The translations under genes were made by a program, and so were the position numbers. A DNA stretch of 44,567 nucleotides. It comes from Muribaculaceae bacterium (GTDB taxonomy: Bacteria; Bacteroidota; Bacteroidia; Bacteroidales; Muribaculaceae). Under the pieces are notes generated by a model. That model made no database searches. It had not been told where the DNA came from and saw only the letters and a program-made list of their open reading frames with translations. Location of the stretch: contig JAMPII010000014.1 of the NCBI GenBank assembly GCA_023662835.1, positions 1-44,567 on the forward strand, written 5' to 3'. Positions 27,011 through 35,255 of the stretch are shown piece after piece; position 1 is the stretch's first letter, and the number at the start of each line of letters is the position of its first letter.

Positions 27011-29569
27011 ATGGCAAACAATTCATCAGACAATAAGAAATCGGGGCGCAGGCTTCCGGCTTTCGTTGAAAACCGACGTGGATTGACAGGTTTCCTAATA
27101 GGTTTGGCGGCAATCCTTCTGTTGTCTTTGGCATTTTTCTGGCCTGACGCAATGGAAGGTAATGTACTGATGCAACACGATACCCAGCAGGGTCTCGCTA
27201 TCGGACATGAGGCACGCGTGTATGCCGACTCAACCGGTGTCACTCCCGGATGGACCAACTCATTGTTCTCAGGCATGCCTACATTTCAGATCGCACCTTC
27301 TTATCCTTCGGGTTCACTAATCAAGGCGGTTGAGAACTTGTACAGGCTTTGGCTTCCCGACCCAGCAGGGTTGATGTTTATAATGATGCTTGGCTTCTTC
27401 ATTCTGATGTTGGCCTTGGGCTCGCGTTGGCCGCTGGCTCTCATCGGAGCGGTGGGCTATGGCTTCTCGTCGTATTTTGTGATTATTATAGGTGCCGGCC
27501 ATATTTGGAAGTTCATAACGTTGGCCTATATTCCGCCTACTATAGCCGGTATAGTGCTGGCCTACAAGGGACGATATCTGGCCGGAGGAACATTGGCTGC
27601 CCTGTTTGCTATGTTCCAGATTGCCGGAAACCATATTCAGATGTCATATTATTTCATGCTGGTGGTTCTTGGCTTTGTGGTTGCCTATGGATTTGTTCTA
27701 TGGCGCAGCAGAAAGATGCTGCAGTGGTTGAAAGCTACCTTGGTGCTGATTGTTGCGGCAGTTGCGGCAGTTGCAGCAAATTCTCCGAGCCTGTATAATA
27801 CATATGAATATTCCAAAGAAACGATGCGAGGTCGTCACAGTGATCTCACTTCTTCATCGACTGCCGGATCAGTGACAAAATCAGGCGGTCTGGACAAGGA
27901 CTATATAACGGCGTGGAGCTATGGCAAAGATGAAACATTCACTCTGTTGATTCCCAATGTTAAAGGAGGAGCTACAATAAAACCCGAAAAAGGTCAGAAC
28001 ACATTCCTCACCCTTGCCGACACCGATGCCGCTGGGCAGTTGCAAAAGTCCGGTCAACTGTCGGTTGATCAAGCTCAAGCCCTTGGGCAGTTCCCTCAAT
28101 ACTTTGGCGATCAGCCGATGACCAATGGTCCTGTCTATGTGGGCGCGCTTGTATTTGCATTGTTTTTGTTAGGATGTGTTATTGTTCGCGGACCACTGAA
28201 ATGGATGCTGATTGTAGTAACCGTTTTGTCGGTAGCGTTGTCATGGGGACACAATATGATGTGGCTAACCGATTTCATGATCGATAACGTTCCGATGTAT
28301 AATAAATTCCGTACGGTGTCCAGTATTCTGGTAGTTGCCGAGTTCACTATACCTCTTTTGGCTGTTCTGGCACTCAAGGAGATAACCGACCGTCCTGATT
28401 ATTGGCGCGTCCATTTGATACGTCCCCTGCTGATCACATTTGGTCTGTGTCTGCTTGTATGTCTGATTGGTATTTTCGCCCCCGAGGCTTTTGGCCATTT
28501 CCTTAGCTCGCAGGAGTCAGCTGCTTATGGCGGTTACCTGACACAAGAGCCATACGCTACATTGTTTGCCGCGGTGCAAAAAGTGCGTATGTCGATGATA
28601 TCATCCGATTCGCTACGATCGTTCATTTTTATTGCTCTTGGCTTTGGGGCTATATTCGCTTATATGAAGGGTCGGACAAAGGCTCTTCCGTTCTCGATTG
28701 CTGTTCTGGCATTGGTGACAATTGACTTGTTTACAGCCGACAAACGCTATCTTAATACCGACAGTTTCGTGCCTAGGGCATTAGTTCAAGATAATCCTTT
28801 CCCTCCAACAAAAGCCGACTTGACTGTGCTTGCCGACAAGGATCCTAACTATCGCGTGATGGATATCATGCGTTTTAGCGAGGCTGCTCCCTCGTACCAT
28901 CACAAGACTATCGGCGGCTATCACGCAGCCAAGTTGACACGCTATCAAGATCTGATTGATCGCCACTTGAGCCATTTTACCACAGGACAAATTACCGAGG
29001 CCGACATGCAGGTGCTAAATATGCTTAACGCAAAATATATTATAGCAGGACCTGAGACGGTTTATCCAAACGGAAACGCTTTAGGTAACGCATGGCTGGT
29101 CGATACGGTTCGGTTTGTGGATAACGCCGATGCCGAAATGGGCGCTCTGTCAACTATCGATCCGGCTGTCCAAGCCGTGGCTGATAAAAAATTCCTATCA
29201 GCTCTTGGCTCGGAATTTGCGACAAAAGTTGCAGGCGACACTATCTACCAAACACGATATGCACCCGACAAACTGAATTATCGCGCTGTAACAGCCAACG
29301 GCGGTATAGCAGTATTTTCTGAAGTTTATTTCCCATGGGGCTGGTCGGCAACAATCGACGGAAAAGAGGTGCCGATTGCGAGAGTGAACTATCTGCTTCG
29401 CGCCATCCGTTTGCCGGCCGGAAGCCATAACATCGAATTTACTTTCAATCCGCAGTCGATAAAGGTGACAACAACAATTGCATATGTTGCTATCAGCCTG
29501 ATTTACATCTTTGTATTGCTACTGGCTATAGCCGCGGCATTCTCTCTGGGAAAACCTTCCGGAAAATGA
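27011..29569 (+). CDS. YfhO-family polytopic membrane protein
   Basis: Inner-membrane protein of 852 residues of the YfhO family (GT-C-like fold). After a short cytosolic head with GRRLPAFVENRRG comes the first membrane segment (about 28-46), followed by ten or more segments (LMFIMMLGFFILMLAL, FVVAYGFVL and others). A large extracytoplasmic domain spans about 600-810, with the family's closing motif YFPWGWSATIDGKEV and LPAGSHNIEFTF, and a final membrane segment near 820-845. Gram-positive YfhO is needed for glycosylating lipoteichoic acid; the Bacteroidetes members are common but uncharacterised to my knowledge. An undecaprenyl-sugar-dependent transferase is the likely role. Its stop overlaps the next start by four bases (ATGA). 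Confidence 0.85.
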   Translation: MANNSSDNKKSGRRLPAFVENRRGLTGFLIGLAAILLLSLAFFWPDAMEGNVLMQHDTQQGLAIGHEARVYADSTGVTPGWTNSLFSGMPTFQIAPSYPSGSLIKAVENLYRLWLPDPAGLMFIMMLGFFILMLALGSRWPLALIGAVGYGFSSYFVIIIGAGHIWKFITLAYIPPTIAGIVLAYKGRYLAGGTLAALFAMFQIAGNHIQMSYYFMLVVLGFVVAYGFVLWRSRKMLQWLKATLVLIVAAVAAVAANSPSLYNTYEYSKETMRGRHSDLTSSSTAGSVTKSGGLDKDYITAWSYGKDETFTLLIPNVKGGATIKPEKGQNTFLTLADTDAAGQLQKSGQLSVDQAQALGQFPQYFGDQPMTNGPVYVGALVFALFLLGCVIVRGPLKWMLIVVTVLSVALSWGHNMMWLTDFMIDNVPMYNKFRTVSSILVVAEFTIPLLAVLALKEITDRPDYWRVHLIRPLLITFGLCLLVCLIGIFAPEAFGHFLSSQESAAYGGYLTQEPYATLFAAVQKVRMSMISSDSLRSFIFIALGFGAIFAYMKGRTKALPFSIAVLALVTIDLFTADKRYLNTDSFVPRALVQDNPFPPTKADLTVLADKDPNYRVMDIMRFSEAAPSYHHKTIGGYHAAKLTRYQDLIDRHLSHFTTGQITEADMQVLNMLNAKYIIAGPETVYPNGNALGNAWLVDTVRFVDNADAEMGALSTIDPAVQAVADKKFLSALGSEFATKVAGDTIYQTRYAPDKLNYRAVTANGGIAVFSEVYFPWGWSATIDGKEVPIARVNYLLRAIRLPAGSHNIEFTFNPQSIKVTTTIAYVAISLIYIFVLLLAIAAAFSLGKPSGK

Positions 29570-30231
29570 TTAAATGTCTGCGATATTGGTTGAAGAAACC
29601 GTTGCGCATGTGGCGTGGACGAGGCTTCGGCATCCACTCTCCGTTTGCATTCTATTTTGTGAACGATGTAGTTAGGGAGCGATATGCCTATTATGCCTAC
29701 GACCGTATTGACGCCATAGCACGCGACGTTAGGGCGGAAAACAAACTAGTACAACCCTGCATGTTGATTACGCCGAAGGGCGCGCGTTTCCTTTTCCGCT
29801 TGGCGTGTTGCTTCGATGTCCGTGCGGCTATCATGGTAGGAACAACATATGGCGCTGGTGAGGCCGCCATATGTATGTCCGGCTCGGGAGTTAAAGTCTA
29901 TGTCATGCCGCAGTGGCCCGGCGGCATAACCGAGGCAGTAGCCGATCAAATTTCGCCATACAATGGACAGACTCCTGAACGTATGCTCGTGGTAAACGGT
30001 ATCACATCCGACGTCGATAAAATAAAATTGATTGCCTATAAAGTGCTTGCCAATGAGGGTGTTGTAGTTGTGCGAAACCAGCATCTACACGGCTACTGCC
30101 GCGCTTTGGCCAATGATTTGTCGAAATCCGACTCCCGGCAAGGTTCTTATTTTACAAACGGCCGAGCTACAGTGTTTGCCGGGTTACGGCGGTTGCAGCC
30201 TCAAAAATTTGAAGTAGATTTACCGTGTTGA
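29566..30231 (+). CDS. Methyltransferase-like protein with degenerate SAM site
   Basis: Cytosolic protein of 221 residues. The N-terminal segment RGRGFGIHSPFAFYFVNDV (about 17-35) is characteristic of a Bacteroidetes family annotated as class I SAM-dependent methyltransferase. The Rossmann-like core follows: AAIMVGTTYGAGEAAICM (about 86-103) is where the SAM-binding glycine motif should be, but the expected acidic residues are absent or shifted, so activity is doubtful. It is translationally coupled at both ends: four-base overlap with the yfhO-like gene and a seven-base overlap with xerD. Function is unknown; the coupling to a membrane glycosyltransferase-like gene may matter or may reflect simple gene packing. 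Confidence 0.6.
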   Translation: MIKCLRYWLKKPLRMWRGRGFGIHSPFAFYFVNDVVRERYAYYAYDRIDAIARDVRAENKLVQPCMLITPKGARFLFRLACCFDVRAAIMVGTTYGAGEAAICMSGSGVKVYVMPQWPGGITEAVADQISPYNGQTPERMLVVNGITSDVDKIKLIAYKVLANEGVVVVRNQHLHGYCRALANDLSKSDSRQGSYFTNGRATVFAGLRRLQPQKFEVDLPC

Positions 30232-31148
30232 ATGTGCGTAAAATAACCAACCTCGACAAAGTGTTGGCTGCCTATCAGGGCTATCTGCTGATGGAAAAAG
30301 GCCTGTCGGAGAACACATGTTTCGCCTATAATCAGGACATTGGCAAACTGCTTCAGTTCATTAAATCGGAGTCGGTCGATCTGCAGCAAATTGATATGGA
30401 CATAATTGATCGTTTTGTTGCCGATCTTTACGACCTTGGCATATCGCCGTCAACACGCTCGCGCATAGTGTCGGGCGTTAAATCATTTTGCCGGTTTCTA
30501 CGCCTTGAAGGATACATCGACCGCGATCCGGCTGCGCTCATCGAGAAGCCACATGCAGCGCGGCGTTTACCTCAGGTGCTTTCTGTTGAGGAGATCGATG
30601 CTATGATCGGCGCGATTGCCTGTGATTATCCACAGCACCAACGCGATAGGGCTATCATCGAAGTGCTATATGGTTGCGGTCTGCGCGTCAGTGAATTAAC
30701 CTCGCTCAAACTATCCGACCTCTATCTTGATGAGGGCTATATTGTGGTTACAGGCAAAGGAAGCAAACAACGCATGGTGCCCATTTCTGAATACACAGCC
30801 GATGCCCTGCTTTCCTATCTTAACGGCGAACGGTGTAAAGTTAAAATCAAGCCAAATGCTACCACAACCGTATTTCTTAATCGCCGGGGTGGGGCTATGA
30901 CGCGTGTGCGTGTATTCCAAATTATCAAGGATCTTTGTCTGGCGGCAGGAATAAACAAAACAATTTCGCCCCACACGCTGCGCCATTCGTTTGCAACCCA
31001 TCTTCTTGAGGGTGGAGCAAACCTGCGCGCAATACAGCAGATGCTTGGTCACGATTCTATTGCCACAACTGAGATTTATCTACATATGGACACATCGCGT
31101 TTGCGAAGCGAAATACTGGCCCATCATCCGCGTAATATGGCTCGTTAG
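30225..31148 (+). CDS. xerD: Tyrosine recombinase XerD
   Basis: Site-specific recombinase resolving chromosome dimers at dif with XerC, acting near the division septum with FtsK. The 307-residue length fits. The core-binding SAM-like domain (about 10-95) includes MEKGLSENTCFAYNQDI; the catalytic domain has Arg154 (GCGLRVSEL), Lys178 (TGKGSKQR), His250 and Arg253 (HTLRHSFATHLL), His276 (LGHDS) and nucleophile Tyr285 (TEIYLHMD). The start must be non-ATG: GTG at 30225, TTG at 30228 or GTG at 30234 are possible, since the first in-frame ATG would delete the start of the N-terminal domain. No adjacent repeats or att-like duplications suggest an integrative element, so this is the housekeeping copy. 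Confidence 0.92.
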   Translation: MLNVRKITNLDKVLAAYQGYLLMEKGLSENTCFAYNQDIGKLLQFIKSESVDLQQIDMDIIDRFVADLYDLGISPSTRSRIVSGVKSFCRFLRLEGYIDRDPAALIEKPHAARRLPQVLSVEEIDAMIGAIACDYPQHQRDRAIIEVLYGCGLRVSELTSLKLSDLYLDEGYIVVTGKGSKQRMVPISEYTADALLSYLNGERCKVKIKPNATTTVFLNRRGGAMTRVRVFQIIKDLCLAAGINKTISPHTLRHSFATHLLEGGANLRAIQQMLGHDSIATTEIYLHMDTSRLRSEILAHHPRNMAR

Positions 31149-31160
31149 ACTTTTTTTCAT

Positions 31161-31168
31161 TAACTTTG
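31161..31168 (+). promoter_or_regulatory. Probable -7 box (TAACTTTG) for the rbfA operon
   Basis: TAACTTTG at 31161-31168 matches TAnnTTTG and lies 48 bases before rbfA, inside the 68-base gap after xerD. No clear TTTG is visible at the -33 distance. Confidence 0.55.
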
Positions 31169-31216
31169 TGGTCGGTTGTGTCGTTATAATTCTATAACGA
31201 TTAAAAGACTTTTATT

Positions 31217-31582
31217 ATGGAAACAACTCGTCAAGCAAAAATAGCCCGCTTGCTCCAAAAGGAATTGAGCGAGATTTTCCGTCTGCAAACAGCAAAAACC
31301 CGTGGGGTATTGGTATCGGTTAGTTCTGTGCGTGTGTCGCCCGATTTGAGTATTGCGCGAGCCTACCTTTCAATTTTCCCCTCCGACAAAGGAGAAGAAG
31401 TGCTGGCAAACATTAACCGCAGTGCGAAAACAATCCGTTTCGAATTGGCTCAACGCGTTCGTTATCAACTTCGTAAAACCCCGGAACTAACTTTCCTCCT
31501 CGACGATTCGCTCGACTACATTGAGAAAATCGACAACCTTCTCGAAGCCGACAAACTGGCTCATCCCACTTCGGCCGAATAG
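31217..31582 (+). CDS. rbfA: Ribosome-binding factor A
   Basis: Late 30S maturation factor that binds near the 5' end of 16S rRNA. The 121-residue length fits and the KH-like fold pattern is clear: QAKIARLLQKELSEIF (helix 1), GVLVSVSSVRVSPDLSIARAYLSIFP (strands 1-2) and the Arg-rich helix IRFELAQRVRYQLRKTPELTFLLDDS. It is the first gene of a set followed after 12 bases by a LolCE-type permease. Confidence 0.95.
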   Translation: METTRQAKIARLLQKELSEIFRLQTAKTRGVLVSVSSVRVSPDLSIARAYLSIFPSDKGEEVLANINRSAKTIRFELAQRVRYQLRKTPELTFLLDDSLDYIEKIDNLLEADKLAHPTSAE

Positions 31583-31594
31583 GCGTTAGTTCGA

Positions 31595-32848
31595 ATGGAG
31601 TCTTTGCGAATCGCAGTACGTTACCTGCTTGCCCGGCGCAGCAAAAGCGCGGTCAGTGTAATTTCGCTCATCTCAGTTATCGGGGTGGGCGTTGCCGCTA
31701 TGGCTATTGTTTGCGTCCTGTCGGTTTTCAATGGGTTCACATCATTGGCCTCTTCGCAGGTGAACACTCTGACTGCCGACATTCGCGTAGCTCCCGCTTC
31801 TGGCAAGGTTGTCACGGGGCTCGACTCAGTTTTGGCGCTCATCGGCCATCAACCGGAGGTAGAAGCCGCGGCTCCTGTGCTCGAGGAGCGTGCGCTAATT
31901 AAGAACGGGGCATACCAGATGCCGGTGTGGATAAAAGGCGTGACCGACGAATATACAACCGTTACAGAGATTAGTAAATCGGTCAAGGACGATGGCGTGT
32001 TTTTGCTCAACGACTCAATGGTAGGGCCTATGGCAGTTCTAGCGGTTGGTCCGGCAATACGCCTTCATCAGTATCCCGGTTTGGATTCGCACGTGGAACT
32101 ATATGTTCCGCGTCGCTTAGGCCGGATTAATCCGGCGAATCCTGCTGCGGCTTTCCGAACGGCCAACTTTACCGTTGCTGGTGTTTTTCAGGTTGATGAC
32201 GCTGAAACGGATGCCGACGTGGTAATCATCCCCTTTAACGTAGCAGCCCGCCTGCTGGAGCGCGACGATGCAGCTTCGTCGATTGAGCTCAAGTTGCATG
32301 CAGGTTCAGATGTTGATGCTGTTGCCGGTCGATTGTCACGGCAATTGGGCAACCAATTCAGCATCGCCACCCGCAGCCGGCAAAACCTGGAATCGCTGAA
32401 AATGATTGCCGTTGAAAAATGGATCACCTTCGCACTCATGGCTTTTATATTGATTATAGCTTCGTTCAACATCATATCAACCTTGTCAATGATGGTGATC
32501 GAAAAAACCGATAATATTCACACAATGTTTGCCCTAGGAGCCGACCGTTCATTCATCTCTTCGATATTTCGCTATGAGGGATGGTTGATTTCGCTACTAG
32601 GCGGGCTGGGTGGCGTTGTTGTCGGCGTAATCCTTTGCCTTGCGCAGCAATCTTTTGGCTTTATCAAGTTAGGTGGCGACCACGAAGCCATGGTAACCGA
32701 TGTCTACCCTGTCAGAGTTGATTGTGTCGACCTCGTGGCAGTAATGGCGCTGGTGGCTGCCGTAGGTTGGGTCACGGCTACGTTAACAGCTGCTTTCACG
32801 CGCCGTCGGCTGGCGTTGCGGGCAGTTGTGAAGCTGACAGATATTTAG
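31595..32848 (+). CDS. LolC/LolE-type ABC transporter permease (FtsX superfamily)
   Basis: Inner-membrane permease of 417 residues likely to extract lipoproteins from the inner membrane for delivery to the outer membrane. The layout is typical: N-terminal LRIAVRYLLARRSKSAVSVIS and a first membrane segment (about 20-45), a periplasmic domain (about 50-265), then three membrane segments (about 270-300, 325-350, 375-400). FtsX-type motifs occur before the second segment (EKWITFALMAFILIIASFNI). No LolD ATPase gene is adjacent; it must be elsewhere. The demand for such a system is high in an organism with as many lipoproteins as this window encodes. Confidence 0.85.
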   Translation: MESLRIAVRYLLARRSKSAVSVISLISVIGVGVAAMAIVCVLSVFNGFTSLASSQVNTLTADIRVAPASGKVVTGLDSVLALIGHQPEVEAAAPVLEERALIKNGAYQMPVWIKGVTDEYTTVTEISKSVKDDGVFLLNDSMVGPMAVLAVGPAIRLHQYPGLDSHVELYVPRRLGRINPANPAAAFRTANFTVAGVFQVDDAETDADVVIIPFNVAARLLERDDAASSIELKLHAGSDVDAVAGRLSRQLGNQFSIATRSRQNLESLKMIAVEKWITFALMAFILIIASFNIISTLSMMVIEKTDNIHTMFALGADRSFISSIFRYEGWLISLLGGLGGVVVGVILCLAQQSFGFIKLGGDHEAMVTDVYPVRVDCVDLVAVMALVAAVGWVTATLTAAFTRRRLALRAVVKLTDI

Positions 32849-32867
32849 ATTACACATTATATTATAT

Positions 32868-33548
32868 ATGAAAATTGGCATCATCGTTGCAATGGACGCG
32901 GAGCTGCAGTTGCTGCTCCCCTTGCTTTCCGAAAAAAAAGAGATAACTACAGCATCCGGCATTCGTATGATCGAGGGCCGGATGTCGGGTCACGATGTGG
33001 TGGTTCTCAAGTGTGGCATAGGCAAAGTAAATGCTGCGGTAGGAGCAATGGCGTTGATCGACTACGCATCGCCCCGACTGATTGTTAACACCGGTGTTGC
33101 CGGAGGGGCCGGCGCTACAGATGTGCTCGATGTTGTTGTTGGCCGACAGGTTGCCTATCATGATGTCTGGTGTGGCCCCGGCACTACCTTCGGCAGCGTA
33201 CAGGGGTTGCCGCAAAAGTTCGAGGCTCCCGACGATATTCTCGGCTTGGACTTACTCCACAACGACCCCCGAATAAAGATTGGCCTCATAGCCTCGGGTG
33301 ACCAGTTTGTCGATTCTCCTAAGGAACTTGAACGAATTCAGAATCTCTATCCCGACGTTGCGGCTGTCGATATGGAATCTGCTCCAATAGCACAGGTCTG
33401 CTATCTACGCTCTGTCCCATTTGTGTCGATTCGCGTAGTGAGCGACACTCCCGGTTCGGGCAACAATTCCGCTCAATATCAAGATTTCTGGACATCTGCC
33501 CCTAAGCGAACATTCAGTGCTTTGTGCGGCATTTTAGAGGCAATATAG
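32868..33548 (+). CDS. mtnN: 5'-methylthioadenosine/S-adenosylhomocysteine nucleosidase
   Basis: Cleaves adenine from S-adenosylhomocysteine and methylthioadenosine, removing these inhibitors of methyltransferases; cytosolic. The 226-residue length is normal. Key residues are present: Glu12 in AMDAEL (water activation), the GVAGG motif at 76-80, Met169 and Glu170 in DMESA (ribose contacts), and Asp193 in SDTPG (general acid). Its product S-ribosylhomocysteine is the substrate of LuxS, whose gene begins five bases downstream, so the two enzymes form a complete activated-methyl-cycle pair. Confidence 0.95.
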   Translation: MKIGIIVAMDAELQLLLPLLSEKKEITTASGIRMIEGRMSGHDVVVLKCGIGKVNAAVGAMALIDYASPRLIVNTGVAGGAGATDVLDVVVGRQVAYHDVWCGPGTTFGSVQGLPQKFEAPDDILGLDLLHNDPRIKIGLIASGDQFVDSPKELERIQNLYPDVAAVDMESAPIAQVCYLRSVPFVSIRVVSDTPGSGNNSAQYQDFWTSAPKRTFSALCGILEAI

Positions 33549-33553
33549 TAGCT

Positions 33554-34027
33554 ATGAAGAAAATTGCTAGTTTCACAGTAAATCATCTCACGCTAAAACG
33601 AGGTGTCTACGTTTCGCGCCGCGACTCTCTTTCCTCTGGCGACGTTGTCACTACCTTCGACATCCGCATGACCGAACCAAACCGTCAGCCGGCTCTGTCG
33701 GGCGAGTCGCTCCACGCTATAGAGCATCTGGCCGCTACCTACCTGCGCAACCGTATTGATTGGGCTGATAAAGTAGTTTATTGGGGACCGATGGGTTGCC
33801 GTACGGGTAACTACCTGCTGCTTAGCGGCGACTATACACCCGCCGATATCATACCTCTGTTGCGCGATACCTTCAGGTTTATTGCCGACTTCGAAGGGGA
33901 CATACCCGGCGCATCGCCTCGCGATTGTGGAAACTACTCTTACATGAACCTCGAACAAGCCCGAGCCGACGCGCGCACCTTTCTCGACGAAGTGCTTGCC
34001 GACCCAGAAACGGTATATCCGGAATGA
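33554..34027 (+). CDS. luxS: S-ribosylhomocysteine lyase (AI-2 synthase)
   Basis: Splits S-ribosylhomocysteine into homocysteine and DPD, the precursor of autoinducer-2. The ATG at 33554 (MKKIASFTVNH) yields the usual 157 residues; an in-frame ATG at 33524 inside mtnN is unlikely. The metal site is intact: His54 and His58 in LHAIEH with Glu57 as the catalytic acid/base, and Cys125 in DCGNYSY; Cys82 in GPMGCRTG is the second conserved cysteine. The stop overlaps the ATG of the AlbA_2 gene (ATGA at 34024). Confidence 0.96.
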   Translation: MKKIASFTVNHLTLKRGVYVSRRDSLSSGDVVTTFDIRMTEPNRQPALSGESLHAIEHLAATYLRNRIDWADKVVYWGPMGCRTGNYLLLSGDYTPADIIPLLRDTFRFIADFEGDIPGASPRDCGNYSYMNLEQARADARTFLDEVLADPETVYPE

Positions 34028-34686
34028 AAGATATCAAGGCAATTAAAGGACGATTCTATATTCAGCATCTTATCGACCAAGGGGAGCACCAGCAGCAGGA
34101 TTTTAAATATGCTATCAATGATGCGCCCAAAATAGCACATTCAATCTCGGCGTTTGCCAATTCACAGGGCGGAAGGCTGTTGGTTGGAGTGAATGATAAC
34201 GGACAAATCGCAGGTATCCGCTCCGACGAGGATATTTATGTTGTTGAACAGGCTGCGCTGATGTATTGCGACCCCCCTCAAACGTTGCAGTTCGAAGCCT
34301 TTAATGTAGGACAGGGTGTAGTTGTACTGTGCGTCACAATCGAAAAAAGTCATCAGCGTCCTGTTTATTGTCGTGAGGCCGATGGTCGTTTGCGCGCCTA
34401 TCTTCGTGTCGACGACGAGAATATCGTTGCCCATCCATTATTAGTGCGCGTTTGGCAGATCGGTGCTGAACACAATGAATCCGCACTGGTTTTCTCCGAC
34501 GTCGAATCCCAAATGCTGCGCCTCATACGAGAGGCAGGCGATACGGGGATCAGGCCTGAGCATATGCCTGGAGCAATTCACCTGAGCCGCGCCCTTTCCG
34601 ACAGTGCTATTGTACGCCTCTGTTCATCCGGTTTAGCCGAGCTAGCCTACTTTGACGGCGCTTTTCGTTTAATTATACCCTCTTAA
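34024..34686 (+). CDS. AlbA_2 (Schlafen-type) domain protein with C-terminal winged-helix-like region
   Basis: Cytosolic protein of 220 residues. Residues about 5-140 form an AlbA_2 domain: QDFKYAINDAPKIAHSISAF, then the hallmark FANSQGGRLLVGVNDNGQIAGI (about 44-65) and a strand ending RAYLRVDDEN. The C-terminal ~65 residues resemble a winged helix (EAGDTGIRPEHMP, SAIVRLCSSGLAEL). Such proteins are often labelled ATP-binding or transcription regulators, but biochemical roles vary and are mostly unproved. I choose ATG 34024 because it overlaps the luxS stop and begins right before the domain. Tight coupling to luxS makes a role linked to methyl-cycle or AI-2 state conceivable, but that is inference. 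Confidence 0.75.
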   Translation: MKDIKAIKGRFYIQHLIDQGEHQQQDFKYAINDAPKIAHSISAFANSQGGRLLVGVNDNGQIAGIRSDEDIYVVEQAALMYCDPPQTLQFEAFNVGQGVVVLCVTIEKSHQRPVYCREADGRLRAYLRVDDENIVAHPLLVRVWQIGAEHNESALVFSDVESQMLRLIREAGDTGIRPEHMPGAIHLSRALSDSAIVRLCSSGLAELAYFDGAFRLIIPS

Positions 34687-34850
34687 CCATATATAATGAG
34701 GTAGGCTCTTAAAATTAGTTAATGATTTTTTAGACGTGTAAAAATTTTTATTTCTTTCAAAAAAAACTATTTCCTTGAGTTCGAAAACTGGATTCGGATA
34801 ATTTTATAACCGTCCTATTCATAGGATTATATAATATAACTCGAATAGTC

Positions 34851-34970
34851 CTTTTTGAACTTATCTCTGCAACGGTTTCAAACTGAAACTTGCTAAAATG
34901 TCATTCTGTGCCCTTGTGTTAGTGGTTATATGGAAATTTTAGCCTTAAAATTTCATAAAAGTTCAAAAAG
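34851..34970. repeat. 12-bp inverted repeat enclosing a 9-bp hairpin upstream of susC
   Basis: CTTTTTGAACTT (34851-34862) is the exact reverse complement of AAGTTCAAAAAG (34959-34970), 96 bases apart. Between them GAAATTTTA (34933-34941) pairs with TAAAATTTC (34946-34954) around a GCCT loop. These could be regulator sites or a structured RNA, or they could arise by chance in AT-rich DNA. Confidence 0.5.
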
Positions 34971-35042
34971 CTATTAAATCGTAAGTATTTTATTCGTTTA
35001 ATTTTTGGTTTGAGATTTTTTGTGTTAAAAAGCATATGTTTC

Positions 35043-35074
35043 TTTGGTTTTTAGCTGCTTTTTATATAACTTTG
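35043..35074 (+). promoter_or_regulatory. Promoter of the susC operon
   Basis: TTTG at 35043-35046 and TAACTTTG at 35067-35074, separated by 20 bases, match the Bacteroidetes housekeeping promoter exactly. Transcription should start near 35078. Confidence 0.8.
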
Positions 35075-35142
35075 CGATATGGACGAATAAAATAGCTCCT
35101 ACGATTGAACTGTTTTGAAGGTTTTAACTAATATAAGTTAAC

Positions 35143-35173
35143 TCATCAATCCTGCCAGATTGATGAATTTTGT
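35143..35173 (+). promoter_or_regulatory. Leader hairpin in the susC 5' untranslated region
   Basis: TCATCAATC (35143-35151) pairs perfectly with GATTGATGA (35158-35166) around a 6-base loop, followed by a T-rich stretch (ATTTTGTATT). It looks like a weak terminator inside the leader, about 90 bases before the susC start codon, so it might attenuate the operon. Confidence 0.5.
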
Positions 35174-35255
35174 ATTATTCTTTCTTATACCGGTGAAGTC
35201 TAAACTGCTATTTTATACTGAATTAAGTGTTAATATCAATCATATTTACTAATTT

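Larger units (their letters stand above)
34687..35255 (+). other. Long AT-rich intergenic leader before susC
   Basis: No credible coding sequence in 569 bases. It contains an inverted repeat (34851-34862 with 34959-34970), a tight hairpin (34933-34954), a small palindrome GTTTCA-AAC-TGAAAC (34875-34889), a canonical promoter (35043-35074) and a leader hairpin (35143-35166). The susC messenger would have a 5' leader of about 175 bases. The composition is far more A/T-rich than the surroundings, as common for SusC promoters controlled by ECF sigma factors or two-component systems. Confidence 0.7.

Noticed and set aside
30225-31148. Tyrosine recombinase as a sign of an integrated mobile element
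   Set aside because: Length and motifs are those of chromosomal XerD, it is packed in an operon with housekeeping-type genes, and no att repeats or cargo were seen.
33524-33553. Upstream in-frame start for luxS inside mtnN
   Set aside because: It would add residues not typical of LuxS; the ATG at 33554 gives the normal N-terminus and length.
33925-34023. N-terminal extension of the AlbA_2 protein into luxS
   Set aside because: The extension is Arg-rich out-of-frame luxS sequence; the ATGA overlap at 34024 is the natural start.
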